From FEN-1297 sp963710735 (GTDB lineage Bacteria; Bacteroidota; Ignavibacteria; Ignavibacteriales; Ignavibacteriaceae): DNA of 64,000 bases. The stretch lies in the NCBI GenBank assembly GCA_963710735.1, contig CAVQBN010000017.1, positions 1 to 64,000 of the forward strand, in the 5' to 3' direction. The stretch's first letter is position 1. Each line of letters begins with the position of its first letter. This document shows positions 46,124 through 52,165 of the stretch, piece after piece. The notes under the pieces are model-generated. The model worked only from the letters and a program-made list of their open reading frames with translations. It made no database searches and was not told the origin of the DNA. Made by a program: the position numbers and the translations under genes.

Positions 46124-48168
46124 TAAACGAAAAATATATAATAAAGAAAAAATTAGGTAAAGGACGAAGCAGTGTTTTTTTATGCGAAGATGTAGACATA
46201 CCGGGTAAAGATATTGCGTTGAAAGTTTTGCCTAAAAACGTCGATGATTTTGAAAAACGAATATTTAAAAATGAATTTTTTACACTTTTAAAATTAAACC
46301 ATCCGAATATCATTCGACCTTTTGATTATGGATCAATTCAGAAGATTGAAAATGAAAAAATGAAAATCTCTTCAGGTTCTCAATTCTTTTCCTTAGAATA
46401 CTATGACGGAGAGGAACTTCTTAATTTTTCTTCAATAAAGGATGAAAAAGTACTAAGAAAAATTATTACTCAAATTTGTTCGGTTCTTTATTATTTACAT
46501 CTTTCAAACTATATATATTATGATTTAAAACCTGAAAATGTTCTAGTTTCTTTAATTAATGGGCAGCCATTGATAAAAGTAATTGACATGGGTTTTGCTC
46601 AAAATATTTTAGATAATGAAGAAAGTGTAGTCAGGGGAACTGCAGAATATATCGCTCCGGAAATATTAAAAAACGAAAGACTCGATAACCGGGTTGATTT
46701 TTATTCTCTTGGAATGTTATTGTATAGAATTGTTTATAATGGTTTTCCTTTTAGTATCCGGAATGAATTGGATATTTACAAAGCTCACATCGAACAAAAT
46801 TTTGAATTCCCTGAAGCGAATTATTCTTTAGAATTAATTGAAATTATCAAAAAACTTCTTCAAAAAAATCCATCAGACAGATATAACAATGCACTTGAAA
46901 TTTTGGAAGATTTACATGTACCGATTGACGATAATCTTTCGAAGGATTGGCTGCCGGCAAAAGTTTTTACAAACAGAAAAGATTCATTAACCATATTAAA
47001 AACTTATATATCAGATAATTCAAGCAGTGAGGTTTTTTCCATAAGAGGCTCGGAAGGATCAGGGAAAACCTCACTTGCATACGAATTATATTCACACTAT
47101 GGAAATGCAGTTTTTATTAATAATGACACTTCATTAACCGGTTTTAAATTTATTCGTTACTCTGTTAATAAAATTATTTTCAATGAATTTATTTTTTCAA
47201 AATTAAATTCTGAACTATTAGAAAGTATAAGCAGTATATTCGATAATGAAATTGATTTAGTTAATAAATTGAAATCTTTTTTTAGCCAATTGTCATCTGC
47301 TTGTGATTTCATCCTAATTTTTGACGCATTTAATAGTTACGATGAATATAGTATTGAAATTTGGAAAAACATCATCCCAATTCTGCAAGTCAACAAAACA
47401 AAAGTTATTTTAACTGAAAACAGTGATAATCATTTTGTTGCAAATTTTATTTACAATTTAAGAGAAGTAAATCTTACCCCTATTACTGAAGCACATCTAA
47501 CAGAATATTTAGAAAAAAAGTTTTCAGCATTTTTCCCAAAAGACGAATTAAAACGATTCATTATATCTTATGCTGATTTATTACCTGGAAACATTGAGAG
47601 TTTTATAAAGGATATAATATTTTTAAAAATTCTAGTATTCTCTGCAAAGGGAATAGAATTCATTCAAAATAAAAGAACAGATTCATTATTAAAAAGCTCT
47701 CACGATGAAATATATCATATACGTTTTTCTGAGATATCAGAAGAGGAAAAATTAATCTCTCAATTCATTGCAGCATTCGAAATAACGGTTAATCCGAATA
47801 TTATTTTGAAATATTTTAAGTTATCTAGCGAAGAACTATCTCTACATTTCTCTAAATTGGAAGAAAAGAATATTATTCACCATGTTCAATCAAATTCAAA
47901 TCCGATTTTTGTATCCGAAGGATTAAAACGATTTATTTATTCGACCATTAATGATAGAAAATCGTTTCATTCCTCTATTTCAGAATTTTTATATTCAAAT
48001 TTTCCGGATTTTGGAAGTATAGAATTAGCAAGGCAATTTGAATTATCAGAAAATTATAATTTAAGTTATAAAATTTTAAATGAAGAATTAAAACGAGCCG
48101 ATAGATGTGTCAGCATATGCTTACGAGAAAAATATTCTAGAACGCCTAATCAGGTTTCCGTTAAGTAA
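46120..48168 (+). CDS. Ser/Thr protein kinase fused to a STAND/AAA-type ATPase; TPR part continues in the next frame
   Basis: Residues 1-265 form a Hanks-type kinase: Gly loop LGKGRSSVF (12-20), Lys35, catalytic YYDLKPENVL (Asp135, Asn140), IDMGFA (Asp156), GTAEYIAPE. An ATPase follows with Walker A RGSEGSGKTS (309-318) and a Walker-B-like FILIFDAFNSYDE. The HRD motif reads YYD, so the usual Arg is missing. The start overlaps the permease stop (ATGA). After ...LNEELKRADR the frame ends in unrelated residues, while the downstream TPR frame begins VSAYAYEKN at the same point: skipping one T near 48106 joins them into a ~1190-residue kinase-AAA-TPR protein. Such proteins (PknK/MalT-like) sense ligands through their helical repeats. 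Confidence 0.85.
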   Translation: MINEKYIIKKKLGKGRSSVFLCEDVDIPGKDIALKVLPKNVDDFEKRIFKNEFFTLLKLNHPNIIRPFDYGSIQKIENEKMKISSGSQFFSLEYYDGEELLNFSSIKDEKVLRKIITQICSVLYYLHLSNYIYYDLKPENVLVSLINGQPLIKVIDMGFAQNILDNEESVVRGTAEYIAPEILKNERLDNRVDFYSLGMLLYRIVYNGFPFSIRNELDIYKAHIEQNFEFPEANYSLELIEIIKKLLQKNPSDRYNNALEILEDLHVPIDDNLSKDWLPAKVFTNRKDSLTILKTYISDNSSSEVFSIRGSEGSGKTSLAYELYSHYGNAVFINNDTSLTGFKFIRYSVNKIIFNEFIFSKLNSELLESISSIFDNEIDLVNKLKSFFSQLSSACDFILIFDAFNSYDEYSIEIWKNIIPILQVNKTKVILTENSDNHFVANFIYNLREVNLTPITEAHLTEYLEKKFSAFFPKDELKRFIISYADLLPGNIESFIKDIIFLKILVFSAKGIEFIQNKRTDSLLKSSHDEIYHIRFSEISEEEKLISQFIAAFEITVNPNIILKYFKLSSEELSLHFSKLEEKNIIHHVQSNSNPIFVSEGLKRFIYSTINDRKSFHSSISEFLYSNFPDFGSIELARQFELSENYNLSYKILNEELKRADRCVSICLREKYSRTPNQVSVK

Positions 48169-49696
48169 AAAGATTAAATTCGAAATCAAAACTTCTCTTT
48201 CAAACGTTTACTTTAAGTTAAGTCAACACAAATCCTCAATAAACATGATCGATTCTTTACTGAAAGAAACAAAACAATCAAATACGATTTCAGATCTTTT
48301 AATGTTAAAAGCCAAATGTTTAATTGGATTGACAGAATACTCTGAGGGGGAAAAAATTATAGAGTCTCTGCTTCTACAAACGAACACAAATAGTATTAAA
48401 CATAAATTGTTACTTGAACTTGCGACAGTGGAATTCAATCTTAATCGATATGATAAAGCAATATTACTATGTAATAATATTATTGAAGATAAATCAACTG
48501 AATTGGATGAAAGAGGTCAATCATATGAGATGTTAGGATTAATTTCAGCTCATAAAAATAATGATCTTAAAAACGCATTAAATTATTTTAACAAAGCAAG
48601 TAGTTTTTATGAAAGAGGAAAATTAAATTTTCAACTTGCTCAAAACTTTATGAATATTGGAATAGTTTATAGCATTCAGGGAAATCATACCAAAGCAAAT
48701 TCATATTGGGACAAATCATTACAAATAAACCGCTCCATTGGAAACATAGAACAAGAAGCAAAATTATTGATGAATTATGGTATTTATTATTATGAAATTT
48801 TAGATTTAGAGAAATCCACAGAATCTTATGAAAAAGCATTATCAATATTCATTAGTCTTGATAGTAAAAAAGATTATGGATTTCTCCTTTTTAATTTGAG
48901 TGAAATTTATTTATTAACTTGTGAATATCAAAAAGCACTTGGATACCTTAATAGTGCAATAAATACTTTTAAACTGTTGAACAATATGACCGAGGAATTA
49001 GAAGCAGTTTTTATGTCGGGAAAGTTAAATTTCATCCTCGGAGATTTTGAAAACCTAAATCTCCTTATTAAAAAATTTGAAATTTGTTCAGAAGGTAATG
49101 GGCTTAATGAAAAACAAAAAAATTATTATCAAATCCTAACAATATTAAAACGATACAATGAAATATCAGAGCATAGTCTATCAACCTCATTAAATTATTT
49201 GAGACAATATTTTTTTAAAGAAAAAAATGTTTATGATTATATGTTTTGTACAATTTTACTCATCAAAAATTTAATTAAAAACAATTTATTAAATCATGCT
49301 TTTGATATTTTAAATTCAGATGAGTTAGTAAATATTTGTAATGAAAATTCAATTTTTGAAGCTGAAAGAAATTATATGATAGGGGAAGTAGTTAATAAAG
49401 ATTTTTCTTTGGATACAAAATCTCAAATTGATTATTTTAATATAGCATATGATAAGATTTCTAATACTTATATCACTGAACTCACATGGAAAGTTCTATT
49501 TTCGCTATCAGAAGCATATAATAAAAGAGGCAATTTGAAAAAAACCCAAGAATATGGAAAATACGCATTATACCTAATCAACTTTATTGCTGAAAATATT
49601 AAGGATTTTAGATTAAGAAATATTTATTTAGAAGAAGATGAAAGAAAAAAGGCAATAGAAAAATTAAATTCTTTTGAGATTGAACTGGATAAATGA
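48107..49696 (+). CDS. TPR C-terminal half of the kinase-AAA protein, in a shifted frame
   Basis: This 529-residue frame has no independent ribosome-binding site; its GTG lies inside the end of the kinase frame. It contains many tetratricopeptide repeats (NALNYFNKASSFYERGK, QNFMNIGIVYSIQGNHTKA, KLLMNYGIYYYEILDLEKS and others) and ends in LNSFEIELDK. It is most simply the continuation of the kinase-AAA product. TPR superhelices often bind peptides, and the gene is in a transcript with an oligopeptide importer. The stop TGA (49694-49696) overlaps an ATG at 49693. Confidence 0.75.
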   Translation: MSAYAYEKNILERLIRFPLSKKIKFEIKTSLSNVYFKLSQHKSSINMIDSLLKETKQSNTISDLLMLKAKCLIGLTEYSEGEKIIESLLLQTNTNSIKHKLLLELATVEFNLNRYDKAILLCNNIIEDKSTELDERGQSYEMLGLISAHKNNDLKNALNYFNKASSFYERGKLNFQLAQNFMNIGIVYSIQGNHTKANSYWDKSLQINRSIGNIEQEAKLLMNYGIYYYEILDLEKSTESYEKALSIFISLDSKKDYGFLLFNLSEIYLLTCEYQKALGYLNSAINTFKLLNNMTEELEAVFMSGKLNFILGDFENLNLLIKKFEICSEGNGLNEKQKNYYQILTILKRYNEISEHSLSTSLNYLRQYFFKEKNVYDYMFCTILLIKNLIKNNLLNHAFDILNSDELVNICNENSIFEAERNYMIGEVVNKDFSLDTKSQIDYFNIAYDKISNTYITELTWKVLFSLSEAYNKRGNLKKTQEYGKYALYLINFIAENIKDFRLRNIYLEEDERKKAIEKLNSFEIELDK

Positions 49697-51070
49697 GTAA
49701 ATACTTATGCAAAAATAAAAGTTTATTCTGATTTAGACGATATATCTTCCATAGATTCTGCGTTAAAACAATTAGAATTAAAAAATCTTCCTATTATTCC
49801 TACCTTTTCAAAAAGATTTTCAGTGGAACCAAATGTCGTTTTGATTCTTCAGGTGAATGATTTGGAATCAAATCTTTTGAATAAAATAATTAAGGTTAAA
49901 AACAATATAAAAAACAAAATTCTATTTGTGATACCAGATAATAATGCTTTGCTAGTGAGTTCTATTGCTAAATTAGGTTTTCTGGATATATTCATTTTCC
50001 CTTATGAACTATATAAGTTCATTTCATATTTAGAAGAAATTGTTGTTAATAATGCTTTTTTAACCTCAACAATGTCTACTAGAGATTTTGCAGAAAACAT
50101 TGACGATTTCAGTTCAATTATCGGCCAGTCCAAAAACCTATTAAAAATTATTAATCTCGCTAAAAAAGTCTCTGAAAGACAGGACATGAATGTCCTTATT
50201 AGGGGAGAAACAGGCACAGGGAAAGGTTTATTAGCGCACGCAATACATAATAACAGTACGGAATCCAGGGGCCCATTCGTAGATATTGTTTGTTCTTCTA
50301 TTCCTGAGAACTTATTAGAATCAGAATTATTTGGTCATGAAGCAGGCGCATTTACAAATGCCAAAAACAAAAAACCTGGATTATTCGAACTTGCCGAGCA
50401 AGGTACTTTATTTCTTGATGAAATTGGCGATCTAAGTCTGAATATTCAAAAAAAACTTTTAAGAACTATTGAAAAAAAAGTCATTCGACACTTAGGCGGA
50501 ATTTACGATATCCCGATTAATAATCGACTTATATCGGCAACAAATATGAATTTAGAGACATTAATAGAAAATAATGTTTTTCGAAGAGATCTCTACCACC
50601 GTTTAAATGTAGTTTCCCTTGAACTTCCTCCTTTAAGAGAACGGGATGGTGATGTGATTTTATTATCTGAACATTTTATAAATGAATTTAGTAAACAGTT
50701 TAATAAGTTAATAAAAAAAATTGATTTAGAAACTTTAGATTTCATTTCAAAGTATCCCTGGCCTGGAAACATAAGAGAACTAAGAAATTCTATGGAGAGA
50801 GCTGTATTATTAACAAATGATTCAGTTATTAGGCTAAAGGATTTTTCAAATCTTGTTAATACAAAACCACAAAGAAATTTTGAAAATGGAGAAAAAATAA
50901 TAGATCTCCCCCAATTTATTAAGGTAGACTTAAATTATACTAACACAACTATTAAGAAATTAAACAAGATTTATGCAAAACAGGTGCTCGAAAAAGTAAA
51001 AGGAAATAAATCAAAAACGGCGAGATTATTAGGCATATCCCGGCCTAAGCTTGATTCTTTATTGAAATAA
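49693..51070 (+). CDS. Sigma54-dependent transcriptional activator with receiver-like N-terminus; apparent frameshift after the start
   Basis: The clear part reads IIGQSKNLL, Walker A GETGTGKG, GHEAGAFTNAKN (GAFTGA variant with Asn), Walker B GTLFLDEIGD, arginine finger block FRRDLYHRLN, and a Fis-type HTH NKSKTARLLGISRPKL at the end. A GTG at 49823 is the first start in that frame, but the frame is open back to 49697 and encodes a complete beta-alpha receiver-like fold (AKIKVYSD ... VVLILQVND ... KILFVIPD). An ATG at 49693 overlaps the TPR stop as ATGA; dropping one T near 49705 gives MSKYYAKIKVYSD. No classic Asp pocket is evident, so control is probably not by phosphotransfer. Confidence 0.88.
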
Positions 51071-51293
51071 TGTTTAAAATTTATTATAATTACAATTCTA
51101 TTATATATAATCTACCCTCTTTACTTATACTTTTTATAAAATTCCCTTGAAAATGAACTAATATTAAGGTCTATAATTTATTATGTAAAATATTATTACA
51201 AATCATATATTTTTTCCGATACTCATCGGTAATTATTACTTTTCTTATTAGATCCCACCAATAAAACACGAGAAAATCTAATTATTTGCTAAA

Positions 51294-51309
51294 TGGCATA
51301 AACATTGTT
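51294..51309 (+). promoter_or_regulatory. Sigma54 (-24/-12) promoter candidate
   Basis: TGGCAT, five bases, TTGTT. The spacing is exactly that of the consensus TGGCAC-N5-TTGCA; the only mismatch in the key bases is GT for GC at -12. It is 58 bases upstream of the start of the repeat protein and 223 bases downstream of a sigma54-activator gene. The upstream 51071-51293 stretch is AT-rich with room for activator sites. Confidence 0.6.
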
Positions 51310-51366
51310 TATAGTTTCTTGCTTAAAACTATAATATCTATTTTAAATAAGGTGCGAGGGAGAACA

Positions 51367-52053
51367 ATGCAGAAAACTATTTTCACTATAATCCTCTGTG
51401 GGTTATTTTTTGTTGCTGTTTATGCTGAGGGTACACAAAAAAATAACAAAGTAGAGGAAGCTTATCGTTTCCGCGTTCAATCCACTAACGTCTCTCTGCA
51501 AGTTAATCAAGCAACTATTAATAAGAGGACAATAGTTCAGGATATATATTTACCTGTTCTTGTTAATAGTTCAACTGTACAATTAGATGAATTAGGCAGC
51601 CGTTATGGTTGGTCTAAGTCTAATTCTCAATTAGATGAATTAGGTAGCCGTTATGGTTGGTCTAAGTCTAATTCTCAATTAGATGAATTAGGCAGCCGTT
51701 ATGGTTGGTCTAAGTCTAATTCTCAATTAGATGAATTAGGCAGCCGTTATGGTTGGTCTAAGTCTAATTCTCAGTTAGATGAATTAGGCAGCCGTTATGG
51801 TTGGTCTAAATCTAATTCTCAGTTAGATGAATTAGGCAGCCGTTATGGTTGGTCTAAGTCTAATTCTCAGTTAGATGAATTAGGTAGCCGTTATGGTTGG
51901 TCTAAGTCTAATTCTCAATTAGATGAATTAGGCAGCCGTTATGGTTGGTCTAAGTCTAATTCTCAGTTAGATGAATTAGGCAGCCGTTATGGTTGGTCTA
52001 AGTCTAATTCTCAATTAGACGAACTCGGAAGTCGTTATGGCTGGTCTAAGTAA
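51367..52053 (+). CDS. Exported protein of ten identical short peptide repeats
   Basis: The 228-residue protein starts at the ATG preceded by GAGGGAG; an upstream in-frame start would overlap the sigma54-type promoter. A signal peptide (QKTIFTIILCGLFFVAVYA) is followed by a ~48-residue spacer. Residues 72-228 are QLDELGSRYGWSKSNS nine times plus a final QLDELGSRYGWSK. The ten protein copies are identical although the DNA copies vary only at synonymous positions (CAA/CAG, GGC/GGT, AAG/AAA, five changes in the last). I recognise no family. It could be a precursor cut into many copies of one peptide, or a repetitive surface protein. A terminator follows. Confidence 0.85.
   Translation: MQKTIFTIILCGLFFVAVYAEGTQKNNKVEEAYRFRVQSTNVSLQVNQATINKRTIVQDIYLPVLVNSSTVQLDELGSRYGWSKSNSQLDELGSRYGWSKSNSQLDELGSRYGWSKSNSQLDELGSRYGWSKSNSQLDELGSRYGWSKSNSQLDELGSRYGWSKSNSQLDELGSRYGWSKSNSQLDELGSRYGWSKSNSQLDELGSRYGWSKSNSQLDELGSRYGWSK
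51580..52050 (+). repeat. Tandem 48-base coding repeats, 9.8 copies
   Basis: Nine full 48-base units and a 39-base tenth unit. Units differ by one to a few bases, always synonymous. The last unit has five synonymous changes and keeps the peptide exactly. Confidence 0.97.
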
Positions 52054-52111
52054 AATTATTTAAAGAAAATAAATCTTGATTTAATTTTACTTTAATGTTT
52101 TGTATTTTAAG

Positions 52112-52141
52112 GCCTTCAATAAAAATATTGAGGGCTTTTTT
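52112..52141 (+). terminator. Terminator between the repeat gene and the HExxH gene
   Basis: GCCTTCAATA, loop AAAA, TATTGAGGGC (one wobble pair), then six T residues. The next gene's GTG start is only 24 bases beyond, too little for a promoter, so this may be a partial, intra-operon terminator. Confidence 0.75.
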
Positions 52142-52165
52142 AATTTAATACCTTCAGATTAAACT

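Noticed and set aside
48100..48170. Programmed ribosomal frameshift between kinase and TPR frames
   Set aside because: No slippery heptamer or downstream structure was seen at the junction; an indel is simpler.
51286..51366. Longer N-terminus of the repeat protein starting at 51286
   Set aside because: It would overlap the sigma54-type promoter, has no ribosome-binding site, and places the signal peptide about 27 residues inside the protein.
51580..52050. CRISPR-like or non-coding satellite interpretation of the 48-base repeats
   Set aside because: Units are head-to-tail with no unique spacers, stay in one open frame, and differ only at synonymous positions, so they are coding repeats.
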